A stretch of 64,000 nucleotides of DNA from Zanthoxylum bungeanum (GCA_019454045.1 SKCR01041526.1:1-64000), one strand, 5' to 3'; shown: positions 33,995-45,883, numbered from the stretch's first letter. The notes: a model not told the origin generated them from the sequence alone. Program-made: numbers and translations.

Positions 33995-34240
33995 TCTTCT
34001 TTTGCTTGTAGCCTTTCGGCTTTTCTTCTAGGAGGGCCTGTCCTCTCTAGTAGGCTGGGGTATGCCCCTTTGCTCTTGTATATTTTTCTTTTGGTTATAC
34101 ACTTACTTTATCCAAAAAAATATTTGTAATATTTAGTAAATGCCTACTTAGGGCTTTAGCTTTATGTAGTCATTGGGTAGTTTTAGGACCTTTTGGCCTT
34201 TTTACCTTTTGAAGGGCTTTTTAGTAAATTTGTCTTATCC

Positions 34241-34248
34241 TATATATT
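34241..34248 (+). promoter_or_regulatory. candidate TATA box of gypsy-C LTR
   Basis: TATATATT follows CTTATCC about 390 bp before the LTR end. Relatives have TATATATTTG at the same place (near 63076). Assigned by position only. Confidence 0.35.
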
Positions 34249-34300
34249 GTAAACTTTATCTTCTTCAATAACAAGTTGCAAATTTCGAATTTCTTCAAAG

Positions 34301-34371
34301 AAAAATGGCTATGGCAAAAATAGACTCTTTTGGTTAATACACTTACTTTATCCAAAAAAATGGCTATGGCA
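34301..34371 (+). mobile_element. 39-bp LINE tail insertion with 16-bp target duplication
   Basis: AAAAATGGCTATGGCA occurs at 34301-34316 and 34356-34371. Between them lie only 39 bases: a short AAAATAGACTC stretch and then the LINE 3' end TTGGTTAATACACTTACTTTATCC. The gypsy-C LTR is continuous outside the duplication. It is an extremely 5'-truncated LINE insertion. Confidence 0.9.
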
Positions 34372-34631
34372 GAATTTCAAGCTTAAGGGAGGGATTCCCC
34401 TTTGTTTCAACTTTAACTTATCTAAGGCGTGGCAACCTTGGTGGCGTCTCCGTGCTAGCAGAACACTGCAAGGAATCATCTTAAGGGTTCTCAAAGACAA
34501 GTTCTTTGTGGGTCTTCTTTGTGACCTTGGAAGGGTTTTGTTCCTACAAAATCGAATTCGCGGTGCTTGGGGTTCTATTCATTGTGAGGGGTTTGCTTGG
34601 CCTTAAACATCCTAGTGAGTTCTGCGTCATT

Positions 34632-34643
34632 TGGTATCAGAGC
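34632..34643 (+). other. gypsy-C primer binding site
   Basis: TGGTATCAGAGC, a perfect initiator-Met tRNA type site, two bases after the LTR end. Confidence 0.85.
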
Positions 34644-34784
34644 TTAGGGTTCCAAGGTCTGATTTTTCTATCTTTACTTTGTGTTTTTCATTTAGTCTTT
34701 ATTGTATTTGTTGGTCATCAAGATATTTGTTCATCTTAGTTCTTGGTTTTTTGTTTCTGAAGTGTTTTTTCCTATTTGAATCGC

Positions 34785-35085
34785 CTGTGACCGGCATACC
34801 GGCCTTATACTAGCATACCGGTGAAAAAAATACACTAGACACAACCTCTAGAACTAGAAAGTTTCATACCGACATTCATACAGGTCTTTCTGGGGATTAC
34901 ATAGCTTCTGGAACTGGGTAAGTTTCATACCGGTCTAACTGGGTATTACATAGCTATTGGAACCGGGGTAGTTTTCATACCGACCATATACCAGACTACA
35001 TACCGGTCAACTTGTTCCAAAATATAGCTACTGGAACCGGGCTAGTTCATACCGGCTTACATACCGGTCTATATACCGGCGAACC
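34785..35085 (+). repeat. interspersed CATACCGG repeats in gypsy-C leader
   Basis: At least eight copies of CATACCG or ATACCGG(T/C), several with a palindromic ACCGGT core, alternate with copies of GGAACTGGG/GGAACCGGG and ACATAGCT. The spacing is irregular, so it is a degenerated repeat array. The other leaders lack it. Confidence 0.75.
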
Positions 35086-35401
35086 TTAAGAGAAAAAAAA
35101 GAGTAAAAAAGTTCTAAAATTTGGTTGAAATTGGTTGGTTCCATATCATCAATTGGGTGTCCGTGAAACCATTCAACAAATTTCTATTGAGGCACCAAAT
35201 TTTCATCCCAATTTGCATACGTCCGGGTTTGTTTGCATGCTTGTTTGCCTATTGTTCTAGTTTGTGATTTGCTTATTCCAAGCATTCTAGCCTTAGGTTT
35301 TCTTTGAATTGAGTCTATGTATTTGCTAATTCTTACACGCATTACTCCGTTTTCCCTATATTGGTTTCTTGTTGTTTATGCTAGCTTGAAGATTACACAT
35401 T

Positions 35402-35614
35402 GTTGTGAACTTCTATTTTTTTGGATAAAGTAAGTATATTAACCAAAGAAATAACAAAAGCACAAGGGCATACCCCAGAGAGCTAAGGAAGACAGGCCTT
35501 CCTATCTACGAAACAAAAGTCAATTAGGCTAAAGACAAGCAAAAGCAAATAAGAAAATATCATCATATTGCCAAGATTGTTGAAGACATCTATTATCACG
35601 TTGTGAACTTCTAT
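35402..35614 (-). mobile_element. short LINE 3' fragment with 15-bp target duplication
   Basis: GTTGTGAACTTCTAT flanks the insertion at 35402-35416 and 35600-35614. Inside (35417-35599) is a minus-strand LINE end: poly-T, GGATAAAGTAAGTATATTAACC and the 3' UTR inverted motif. It is 5' truncated to about 180 bp. Confidence 0.88.
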
Positions 35615-35765
35615 GATAAGTCATATTCACATTATATTGAGTGCAAACACGAGTGGAGTGGAGTGATACGTAATTGAGTGCAAACACGTGAGCGTGTGAG
35701 ATTGTGAGCTTATATAATTATTTTCACATATTTGTTACGTATAATGTGTTTGTTGAAGCTTTGAG

Positions 35766-37153
35766 ATGGCAGGTACTAGTTGACGGTGGATGAGAAGCTT
35801 GAGGCTTTAGATAGAAAGTTTACAGATATGATGGAGAACATGAATACTGCTTTGGAGAGGTTGTCAAAGAGTGTTGATAGTATACAGACAAGCAGTATTC
35901 CACGAGTACCACCACAAGTTGTGCCACCGCGGCAAGTTCCACCACCTCGAGTACCAGTAGTGGAAGAAGAGGCCGAGAATGATCCTGATGGGTTTGATGA
36001 TTTGGAAGACTCAGTTGAGGAGGAAGAGAGGTATAGGCCCAGGAATCATAGGCAAGAGCGGAGGCATGATAGAAGAGATATGAGGTTTGATAGGCAGAGA
36101 GGATTTGATGACAGACGTGAGGATTATGAAAGGAGGGGTTATGGTAGACATGGTGATATTGATGGTGATATTGATGGTGATTTGAGTAGCATCAAGATCA
36201 TGATACCAAACTTCCAGGGCAAGAATGATCCTGAAGCGTATTTGAAGTGGGAGAAGAAAATAGAGTTGATTTTCAACTATCATCATTACTCTGATGTGAA
36301 GAAGATCAATCTGGCAGTCATGGAATTCACTGATTATGCAATGATTTGGTGGGATCAGATTGTCACTAACAGAAGGAGGAATTATGAGAGGCCGGTTCAT
36401 ACATGGGAAGAACTTCGAGGTCTCATGAGGAAACGATTCATACCCAGCCATTACTACCGAGAGTTGTATCATAAATTACAACATATGTATCAAGGGGCCA
36501 AGAGTGTAGAGGATTACTATACTGAGATGGAGGTTGCCTTAATCAGGGCAAATATAGTGGAGGATGCAGAGCCTACTATGACACGGTTTCTAGGGGGTTT
36601 GAATAGAGAGATTGCCAACATGGTGGAGTTGCATTATTATGTTGATTTGGAGGATATGATTCACATGGCTATCAAGGTAGAGAGGCAACTAAAGAAGAAG
36701 ACTACATCCAGATTTTGTACTCAGACTACTTCTGCATGGAAGGGGAAATGGGTTCCTAATGATCGACGGGATGGAGGCTTTAACAAGCCAAGGACCGAAC
36801 CAAGTGCCAAGGGTAAGGAGGCGGCGGAACCAAGCAAGGCTAGACCAAAACCTGAGGGTACAACACCCAAGACTAAGGACGTCAAGTGCTTCAAGTGTTT
36901 GGGGATGGGACATTATGCTTCACAGTGCCCCAACAGACGCACATTGGTAATTGATAAGAAGAGTGGTGAGGTACATTCTACTGACAGTGAGGTTGAGGTT
37001 GAGGATGATGAGCCTGCGATGGAGGATACTAGTGATAGAGAGGGAGTTGCATACCTGCTGGATAACTTGTCCTTAGTTGTGAAACGTGCTTTGAGTGCAC
37101 ATATTGGTGAGGATGAGTGTGATATGCAAAGGGAGAACATATTCCATACTTGA
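35766..37153 (+). pseudogene. gypsy-C Gag and start of protease region
   Basis: The ATG is at 35766. A one-base loss after MAGTS creates an early TGA, and the open frame resumes from 35780. The 457-codon frame has the N-terminal coiled segment (LDRKFTDMMENMNTALERL), a Pro-rich linker and an Arg/Asp-rich repeat. The capsid block follows (NDPEAYLKWEKKIELIF, WEELRGLMRKRFIPSHYYREL), then the knuckle CFKCLGMGHYASQC near 36890. It stops at 37151-37153 by an AGA to TGA change relative to gypsy-E. Confidence 0.88.
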
Positions 37154-39183
37154 TGTCGTGTGAATAGCAAAGTGTGTAGTATGATCATTGACGGGGGCAG
37201 TTGTACTAATATCGCAAATACATATTTAGTTGAGAGGTTGGGATTAGATTACTTAAAGCATCCCAAGCCTTACAAGTTGCAGTGGTTGAATGACCGTGGA
37301 GAAGTACGGGTGACTAGGCAAGTATTATTGAGCTTCACCGTTAGGCCTTATACCGATGATGCTTTGTGTGATGTTATACCCATGCATGCAGGACACATTC
37401 TTTTAGAAAGGCCATGGCAGTTTGATAGAAAGGTTATACACGATGGGTTTAAGAATAAGTATTCATTTTAGCATAAGGGAAAACCCATTACCTTATACCC
37501 ACTTACACCGACGCAAGTCCACGAAGATCAAGTCAAGTTGCAACTTGAGAGAGATAAAGATAAAGAGAGTGCAAACACAGCCTTGGAGAAAACACATGAG
37601 GGGAGTGTGACCGAACCTGGTACGGAAATTAAGGCTAAGGCGTGAGTGTTCCCAAGGGGTGTGTGAGTGAACCTAATGGGGAAACGAAAGGGCGAGTGAA
37701 AAAGAGCTTCTACATTGGTGAGGGTGAAACAAGGAGAGCTTACAAGGCTAGCAAGCTCATGATTTTGCTAGTCTACAAAGATCACCATATTTGTTTAGCT
37801 AACACTGAACCTTTGCTTCCTTTGTCCATTTCATCTCTTTTTCAGGAATTCAATGATGTGCTGACAGAGGACATTCCTAGTGGGCTCCCACCCATTAGAG
37901 GTATTGAGCACCGGATAGATTTCATACCTGGCGCAATCATTCCTAATAGACCAGCCTATCGAAGTAATCCGGAGGAAACAAAAGAACTTTAGAGGCAAGT
38001 GCGGGAGTTGATGGAGAAAGGGTATGTCAGAGAAAGTATGAGTCCCTGTGCGGTACCAGTTCCTCTAGTTCTTAAGAAAGATGGGACGTGGCGTATGTGC
38101 GTTGATTATCGAGCGATCAATAATATAACGGTAAAGTATCGTCACCCTATTCCTAGACTAGATGACATGTTAGATTAATTGCATGGTTCCAAAATTTTCT
38201 GTAAGATTGATTTAAAAAGTGGATACCATCAAATTCGCATGAGAGAGTGAGATGAGTGGAAAACTGCATTTAAGACCAAGTATGGCCTGTATGAATGGTT
38301 AGTTATGCCATTTGGTCTTACAAACGCACCTAGCACATTTATGAGATTGATGAATCATGTTATGCGTGCATTTATAGGTAGGTTTGTTGTAGTTTATTTT
38401 GATGACATCTTAGTTTACAGTAAACAATAAATGAGCATGTTACACATTTGAAGCATGTTCTTGATGTGTTAAAGCAGGAGAAACTGTATGCTAACATTGA
38501 TAAATGCATTTTTTGTATGGATAGAATGGTTTTCCTTGGTTTTGTTGTAAGTGCAGATGGCATCGAAGTTGATGTGGAAAAGGTAAAGGCAATTCATGAT
38601 TGGCCTACACTGACAACTGTGACCGAAGTCAGAAGCTTCCATGGATTATCGAGCTTCTACCGTAGATTTGTTAGAGACTTCAGCAGTATTGCAGCACCAC
38701 TGACTGAAGTAGTGAAGAAAACTGTTGGCTTCAAATCGGAAGAAGAGCAGGAGCGTGCATTCTAGGATCTTAAAATGAAGTTGTGTAGTGTACCTGTTTT
38801 GGCGCTACCCAACTTTGAGAAGACATTTGAGATTGAGTGTGACGCATCCGAATTAGGCATTGGAGCGGTTCTTATGCAAGAAAAATGGCCAATTGCCTAC
38901 TTTAGTGAAAAGCTTAACGGAGCAGTTTTGAGATACCCCACATACGACAATGAGTTGTATGCACTAGTGAGAGCCCTTGAGACTTGGCAGCATTATCTAT
39001 GGCCTAAAGAGTTTGTGATCCATACAGATCATGAGTCATTGAAGTATTTGAAAGGTCAATGTAAGCTAAACAAATGGCATGCACGATGGTTAGAGTTTGT
39101 TGAGACATTTCCATACGTAATCCGCTACAAACAAGGTAAGGAAAACATTGTCGCCGATGCACTATCGCGAAGGTATGCTTTAC
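37154..39183 (+). pseudogene. gypsy-C protease, reverse transcriptase and RNase H
   Basis: The retropepsin motif SMIIDGGSCTN is near 37180. Stops follow at the Gln codon of NKYSF.H (near 37470) and near 37990. RT has [11 protein letters not shown] near 38395 with a frameshift just after it, plus GAA to TAA near 38176 and GGA to TGA near 38249. RNase H has [14 protein letters not shown] and [12 protein letters not shown]. The coding sequence ends at 39183 where a LINE tail starts, before integrase. Confidence 0.85.
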
Positions 39184-39251
39184 TTTTTTTTGGATAAGGT
39201 AAGTATAATAACCAAAAGAAAACTATACAAGAGCAAAAGGGCATACCCTAG

Positions 39252-39650
39252 TGTTAGGAAACATAATCCCTAATATATTTACATGTTTATTAATCCTTGA
39301 TTACTATTTAATCACATGCATTGATTACTATGTAATCACATGTATTTGGATGCATAATGACTTTCTCTAACCCTTCCAAAAATGTTACCATCATGGGTGT
39401 ACCATATGTTCCCCATTTAACATTTCACTAATTGTTGTTACTTAACAACCCTTGTTGTTACTTAATTATTTGATTAACAACTCTTGTTGTTTACTTAATT
39501 ATTTGATATTACTAATTGTTGTTATTCAACAACACCAAATAATTAACTTAATAATTTCCAATATGAAATTATTACTAATTGTTGTTATTTAACAACATCA
39601 AATAATTTGCTTAATAATTTCCAATTAACAACAATTAACATTATCCAACA
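39252..39650 (-). repeat. copia 3' LTR, internally deleted
   Basis: 399 bp, starting TGTTAGGAAACATA and ending TTATCCAACA on the plus strand. It matches the 614-bp 5' LTR except for about 215 bp missing after ACATGTTT (near 39289). Confidence 0.9.
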
Positions 39651-40678
39651 TCTCCCACTCACACATGATGGGATTAACAATTTTTATTATCTCTACAAGA
39701 ATAATTCATACTTTGCAATTATGCCCTGCGACCAGCATACTTCGAGAGCTCACTTGCTATACATCTGTTAGGAATATATAGCCGCTCGAAAAATGGATAG
39801 AACCATAGTGGATTATGTATGCAGTATCCTCGATCATTTATCACATTAAATCTCTCTCGATCTCTTTTCGATGTAATATTTATTTTGTATTCACAATCAT
39901 GTTTGATCACATAGAATAACATAATTGGTCGACCAGTGAATACAAGCTAATGTGATATTACTCATATAATGATCTTTCTCCTTTCTCGAATCTCTCAACT
40001 TTGATTCAATTCGCTTTTCCAGAGATATCCTTTCGGATCGAATCTCTCATGATCCTTCAGTAACATTCCAAGATAGCAATCATTAAATCTAAGTTTTAAG
40101 AAGCAGACAAGAGTCTAAAGGGTACAATGTGAGATTGAAATAATCTCAAGGGTCTCACACAATATCAAGACTGAGATCTTTACTTGTATTACCCTCAATA
40201 GCCGCAAATGTACACATGGTATGAAAACATGTGCTACGATATTCTCTCCTTTCCCATGGAGCGTATGTCTCATAAAATACCGTACAGATTATAGTTCAGA
40301 CAAACACAATGTCTAACTCATAACTGACATTAAGACAAGTAAGGTGAAATGAACTTATTCACCTTAGGTCATATCATAGAGAAAGTAACCTCATAACGAC
40401 ATTACTTAATTTTCAAGCTTGAGCTCTCTAAATTATCACTCAGATAATTAGCTTAAAAATTTGTCTCATCTCCCATTAACACAAAGTAATGGAGGCGATT
40501 GCCCGTGTGAGAGAGCCAATCATTCACTTGTCCGACATACTTCTCATACTAACAAATAGTATATTTGTTTAAACATGTATCAACATAATAACATGTAAGC
40601 ATTGAACAAAAAAAATCAATGAGTATTAACATTAGTAAACATTATTGGGAAAAATACATATCATAATATGTAAGCACA
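39651..40678 (-). other. copia 3' untranslated region and polypurine tract
   Basis: About 1 kb between the RNase H stop and the 3' LTR. The polypurine tract GAGTGGGAGA (minus strand, 39651-39660) touches the LTR. The rest is AT-rich with no domain I recognise. No env-like ORF is visible. Confidence 0.7.
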
Positions 40679-42138
40679 TTAACATCTACGCAATCCCTGA
40701 GTTTTTACATGTCTAACAAAGACATCTCTAGGAACAGGCTTGGTCAATGGATCTGCTACCATTTCTTGCGTAGAAATGTACATCATGTTTACCTCTTCTC
40801 GTGCAACTATGTCTTTCACAAAGTTATATTTGGTATCTATATGTTTCGTTTTACAATGGAATTTTGGGTCTTTTGTGTAGGCTATCGCTGCTTCACTATC
40901 ACAGTTAACTAATACTGGACCAGAAGCTTCATTTGACATACCCAAATGATCCAAGAACCTTTTCAACCACACAGCCTCTTGTACTGCTGATGAAAAGGCC
41001 ACAAATTCAGCCTCCATTGTGGATAAGGCTATACAAGATTGTTTCTTACTGCTCCATGAAATGGCACCATTGTTTAGCAAGAAAACAAAACCGGAGGTAG
41101 ATTTTCTTTCATCTAAATCTCCTCCCCAGTCAGCATCAGTATAGCCTCTCAATTGCAGATCATTTCCTTGATAACACAATGAGTAATCAGCTGTACCTCT
41201 CAAATACCTAAATATTCTTTTAACTGCTTTCCAATTTGCTAGTCCTGGATTGGATTGGTATCTACTTACCATTCCAACAGCGAAACAGATATCAGGTCTT
41301 GTACACAACATTGCGTACATTAAACTTCCAACTGCATTTGCATAAGGAACTTTCTTCATTTGTTCCTTTTCCTGTGGAGTTTCAGGACACATCTACGACT
41401 CAAAGCTTCAGTTTTCGTGATAGGAGTATCAATGGGTTTACAAGCCTGCATTTGGAAGCGTTCAAGAATTTTCTTTATATATGACTCCTGTGAAAGAGAT
41501 AATAAATTCTTTGAACGATTTCTTGAGACCTTAACCCCAAGAATATATGCAGCTTCACCCATATCTTTCATCTCGAAGTTAGATGATAACCATTCTTTAA
41601 TGTGTTTTACAAACTCCTTATCATTTCCGGCTATAAGTATATCATCCACGTACAAAGATAAGATAATGAACTTATCTTTATCTCTCTTGGTGTACACACA
41701 ATGATCCTCATCTATCATTGTGAAATCATTCGAAATGATTGTATTGTGGAATCGTATATACCATTGTCTAGACGATTGCTTGAGACCATATATAGACTTT
41801 AAAAGTCTACATACTTTCTCCTTTTCATTTTCTTTTATGAAGCCTACTGGTTGTTCCATGTAGATTTCTTCATCAAGTTCTCCATTGAGAAAAGCAGTCT
41901 TTACATCCATTTGATGTAATTCTAGATCCATACTTGCTACTATAGCCAGAATCAAGCGAATTGAGGTAAACCTTACAACAGGTGAAAAAGTCTCTTCGTA
42001 GTCAATTCCTTCCTGTTGCGTATACCCTTTTGCCACAAGTCGTGCTTTATATCTTTCGATATTGCCATCGGCATTACGCTTTATTTTAAGAACCCATTTG
42101 TTCTTAACAGCTTTGCGTCCTTTGGGTAGATCAACCAA
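40679..42138 (-). pseudogene. copia reverse transcriptase and RNase H
   Basis: Frame 42138-41356 has the RT N-terminal part ([42 protein letters not shown]) and the catalytic YVDD at 41641-41652. Frame 41392-40679 continues with RT C-terminal sequence (DICFAVGMVSRYQSNP) and RNase H (TDADWGGDLDERKSTSG, ALSTMEAEF, KHIDTKYNF). One frameshift near 41390 joins them. The copia lineage cannot be fixed without a tree. Confidence 0.92.
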
Positions 42139-42141
42139 TTC

Positions 42142-43290
42142 TCAAACTTGGTTGGACCTCATTGACTCCATTTCATCTTCCATTGCTTTCATCCATTTTT
42201 CCTTAGCAGGACACTGAAGAGCCTCTTTTATGTTTCTAGGTTCTTCATCATCTTGAGGTAGAATCATAAAGGTTTCTCCTTCGATATCGAAACGACGTCG
42301 AGGAATGCCTATACGATTACTACGTCGCAATTGGGATTCTAGTGGTGGAACTGATTCCTCACTTTCGATATTATTCCCATTTGGATCGTGCACATTGCTT
42401 CCACTTGGATTATGTACATCCCTCCCACTCGGATCACGTAAATGAGACTCGTGTGAAACTAATTCATCATTTTGAGATTCATGTGAAACAGATTCATCAT
42501 GTTTTCTCAAATTTCTCTCATCACTCCCACTTGAATTAGGTAAACCCGAGTGTTCACCAATCATGTGATCCATGTGATCTGGAGTTTCATATAAAGATAA
42601 ATATTGACCTATCTCTCCCTGCTTTGGAAAATCATTTTCTAAAAATGTGATATCTCGTGATTCAAATTCTGTCACGCCTCCACTTTCATGTTCACTTATG
42701 CAAACATATCCTTTTGATTGTTCAGAATATCTTATGAAGATACTCTTTTTTCCTCTTGGGCCTAACTTTCCATGTTCGTGAGAACGCACATGAACATAAG
42801 CCGCACAACCCCAAGGTTTTAGAAAGTGAATATCTGGTTTACGACCTGTCCATAACTCATATGGTGTGGTGGATACAGATTTAGATGGCACTCGGTTAAG
42901 TACATATGTGGCAGTTAATAATGCATCACCCCAATAGGTTATAGGCAAATTTGCTTGTGCCATCATAGACCTAACCATTTCAAGAAGAGTTCTATTTCTT
43001 CTTTCCGCAACACCATTTTGTTGAGGAGTAGCAGGAGTTGTCAACTGACAACTAATTCCTTTTTCATCACATAATTCTCTGAACTGATCAGATAAGTACT
43101 CACGACCACGGTCAGTGCGTAGTGCTTTAATTTTCTTGTCTAATTGATTTTCTGTAAAATTCATAAATTTCTTGAAACATTCTAATGCTTCATATTTATG
43201 AGCAATCAAATATACATAACCAAAGCCTGTAAAATCATCTATGAATGTGATGAAATAACCATCAAGAAAATAACCAGATCATAGTGTATT
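42142..43290 (-). pseudogene. copia integrase, N-terminally deleted
   Basis: Frame 43209-42142 carries the second catalytic Asp (ALRTDRGREYLSDQF), the Glu in PQQNGVAERRN, the GKKP-type region (ELWTGRKPDIHFLKPWGC) and the C-terminal part. Upstream coding to about 43290 reads FIDDFTGFGY. The HHCC zinc domain, the GAG-pre-integrase segment and the first catalytic Asp are missing between here and protease. A TGA replaces Trp at about 42142, separating integrase from RT. Confidence 0.88.
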
Positions 43291-45504
43291 GTACCTAAGT
43301 ACAAATCAACACCAAATTTATGGAAGTTCAAATTGAAACCTAAATTAACCAAAACCAACACAGAGACTAAATTTCGACGAATTTTTGGAGCAAACAATAC
43401 ATCATGTAGTAGTAAAGTTTTTCCACCATGCATGACTAACTTGCATGTTCCTATGCCTTTGACTTCAACCCGTGAGTTGTTGCCAACATATATCCACTTC
43501 ACCCCAGGTGAAATTCGCCGAAATTCCACAAAGGCATCTCTATCCTTCGCTACATGGTTTGTGGCTCCTGAGTCTACAGCCCACAAAGGATTAGATTCAG
43601 TTAGAAAGATTGAACTTGAAACACATATTTCATTTAAATATGCACGAAAGGTATTCACCTTTTTAGGCTCAGTGCAGTCACGAGCAAAATGACCTTTCTT
43701 ACCACAGTTAAAACATTTAACCTTTGCCATGTTTTTCTTTTTGGTAGGACGTTTTCCTTTCCCATGTTGATTGGTTTTCTGTTTCTTTTCTGGCTTGGAA
43801 GAATTTTGTTCTTTTCCAAACTGGAACCCACCACCATGAAATTTTCTTTTCTTCTTGAAACCCCCAGGTTTGCTAGTTTCTGTCATATACACTTCAGTAT
43901 TTGACTTAGCAGCCGCAAGGCGGTCGCTTTCTAATTCAAGGTGACGTTTAGCATCATCAAAGGTTTTGATGCTCTCATTGTGGGTCAAATGCATCTTCAT
44001 ATGCTCCCAGCTATTTGGAAGAGAACGAATGACCGCTTGGACTTTCTGTTCATCTGTAAGAACATGTCCAACATCTGCCAGTTCAGTAATCATGTTTGAC
44101 ATTTGCCTCAAGTGTTTTGACATAGTGAACTCAGGACGTTTCTTGTATGTGTCAAACTTGATTGTCAGTGACCTGAGTTTGGTTATTGAGGTACTACCAA
44201 ATTTTTCAGCTAGTGTGGACCACATGTCCTTAGCCATGTCATATTTTCTGAACTCTTTCATTAGGTCATTATCCATACTACTCAGCAACGTAATGCGGGC
44301 AATGGAATTCTTTTTCTTCCAGGCCTCATAAGTGACATGAGTCCAACCACACCAGAGACATTACAGGATGCAGCTAACAACTTGGAAGAACCCATGCAAT
44401 TGCCAACAGGGCCAATCACACGCCAAAGAGCAAAGAAGATCAGAGAGGCCTTTGCGGGACTAGCTCAGAGCTATGTGACCAGTTGCAACAACCAAGTCAA
44501 GTGCACACCAGAGACACATATGGGCATAACCAGAGAGGTCCCCAAGCTATTTCATTTGACCCAGATCAGCTCAGACTGAAGCATAGCAGAGCAGCTTCAG
44601 CACCAGCACCCTTTTGACCCGATTTCACCCATTTTGGGACTATGTTGAATTCGGCCAAATGGGGGCATTTTTGTCATTTTTGCTCGACATTTTGACTTTA
44701 TTTATGATGTAGTTAGCATGGTTGACTATGCCATTAGGCTTAATTATGCTTAGATTTGTACTTAGCCGGAAGCATGTCAATTTACTATAGCATGTAAGCA
44801 CCTTAATTAGCTTAAGTGAGATTAGCTTCTAATATTTGTTTTAAGTTTATTTAGGTGCAAAAGGACCTTAATGGTCGTGGTTGAGGTGCTTGACTTAGGG
44901 ATTTTGGTAATTTTAGCTCTAGGGTCATTTTAGTCTTTTTACTCTTTTGTAACCCTTATTATATGACTCTTCTTTGTATTTTTTGAACAACAAACGTAAT
45001 ATACATAATTTTGAAAGAGAGAAAAGCTTGAGCTTTCCATGGCTATGGCCAAAACCTTGTTGAGGGAGGGATTCCCCTTTTCAAGTTCAAATTGACTTAT
45101 CTAAGCTTGGCAACTTAGTGGCGTCTCCATTGCTAGCAAAATAAAATCTGATTTCATGCTTGTGGTTATCATGGACGTGAGTTTCATGGTGGTTAGGGGC
45201 TGATCTTGGTTGGGTTTTGTTCCTACAAAATCAGTATTCAAAGTTCTTGGGGTTTTGAGAAAGATGCTTGGGGGTTTGCTTGGTTTCCAACCCAAGTGAG
45301 TTCTTGTCAATAAGCCTCTCGGTCTCGCCTGTGTTGGGCCGTAGTGCCCTGTTCAGGTTCAGCCATGCTCATTTTCAAAGTTTCAAGAACCTCTTGTTCT
45401 TCTAGCACATATTGGATTTTCATGCTCCAAATTTCATAATTATCGCCATTCAGTTTCTCACCCTTATTGAGTTCAGCAATAATGTTCTTTGTTGCGGAAG
45501 CCAT
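43239..45504 (-). pseudogene. copia Gag and protease, split by a solo LTR
   Basis: The start is MASATKN at 45502-45504. The first exon-like part, to 45315, has LNGDNYEIWSMKIQYVLEEQ. The rest (44332-43239) has the UBN2-type gag block (MWSTLAEKFGSTS), the knuckle CFNCGKKGHFARDC (43674-43715), and the protease motif WAVDSGATNH (around 43553-43575). It then runs out of frame at a deletion after LGFNLNFHKFGVDLYLG. The gap 44333-45309 is a gypsy solo LTR. Confidence 0.9.
44333..45309 (+). repeat. gypsy-E-type solo LTR in copia gag
   Basis: 977 bp starting TGACATGAGTCC and ending TTCTTGTCA, with exact ATAAG duplications at 44328-44332 and 45310-45314. By eye it is nearly identical to the gypsy-E LTRs. 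It contains the open 80-codon tail frame (44337-44579) with GPITRQRAKK. Formed by recombination between the two LTRs of a recently inserted element. Confidence 0.95.
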
Positions 45505-45883
45505 TAAAAAACACAAAGTTTCTACAGACATTCATGCACAAATGTTAATACTTTTAACTTATTTTACCATGAAATAAATTATGTTTAATAAGATTTTTCA
45601 ATGGGGTTAGAGTCAAAAGGCCACTATGTGTCCAATCATCATCCAATTACCCAATGTAAAAATATTATCAACATAATCAATCATGTAAAATCATTTTCTA
45701 AAAATTACATAAATTCTTAGAACATCTTAATCATGCGACTATTGTACATGACAATCATTGATTTAATTACATAAATTAAATTCAACATTAAACATTCATA
45801 CATATAAATACAATATTTACATGTCGTGAAGTAACAAACAATTACACACATAAACATTAACATAGTTTTATCATAGAGAAAAA

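Larger units (their letters stand above)
27703..34119 (+). mobile_element. LINE-C, full-length but degraded L1-type element
   Basis: About 6.4 kb in the gypsy-C LTR. The target duplication is ATATTGTAAT (27693-27702) versus ATATTTGTAAT (34120-34130), one base different. The conserved start AAATGCTCTC is at 27741, so 38 extra bases precede it. ORF1, ORF2 and the 3' tail are all present in order. More stops and indels than LINE-B indicate an older insertion. Confidence 0.9.
27163..34629 (+). repeat. gypsy-C 5' LTR, split by LINE-C
   Basis: The left part is 27163-27702 (TGACACGAATCC start, then a GPITRQKAKK-type coding stretch). The right part is 34120-34629, ending TTCTGCGTCA next to the primer site. 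Joined, it is about 1.0 kb. Fragment N at 62681-63398 is an uninterrupted relative and confirms the join. Confidence 0.88.
34644..35765 (+). other. gypsy-C leader
   Basis: Untranslated region between primer site and gag. It holds the ACCGG repeat cluster (34785-35085), a run of A and GTAAAAAAG, and a small LINE fragment (35417-35599). Near its end is GAGTGCAAACACG, a motif also found before gag in gypsy-D and E. No protein-coding similarity. Confidence 0.7.
27163..39183 (+). mobile_element. gypsy-C, 3'-truncated Ty3/gypsy element
   Basis: A plus-strand element with a 5' LTR (27163-34629, split by LINE-C and a micro-LINE), a primer site, a leader with repeats and a LINE fragment, gag from 35766, protease, RT, and RNase H up to 39183. 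Integrase and the 3' LTR are missing; a LINE tail follows at once. Many stops and frameshifts show it is older than gypsy-E. Confidence 0.88.

Noticed and set aside
39719..39922. 67-codon ORF in the copia 3' UTR as an env-like gene
   Set aside because: Too short, no signal peptide or transmembrane pattern, and AT-rich sequence around it has similar chance ORFs.
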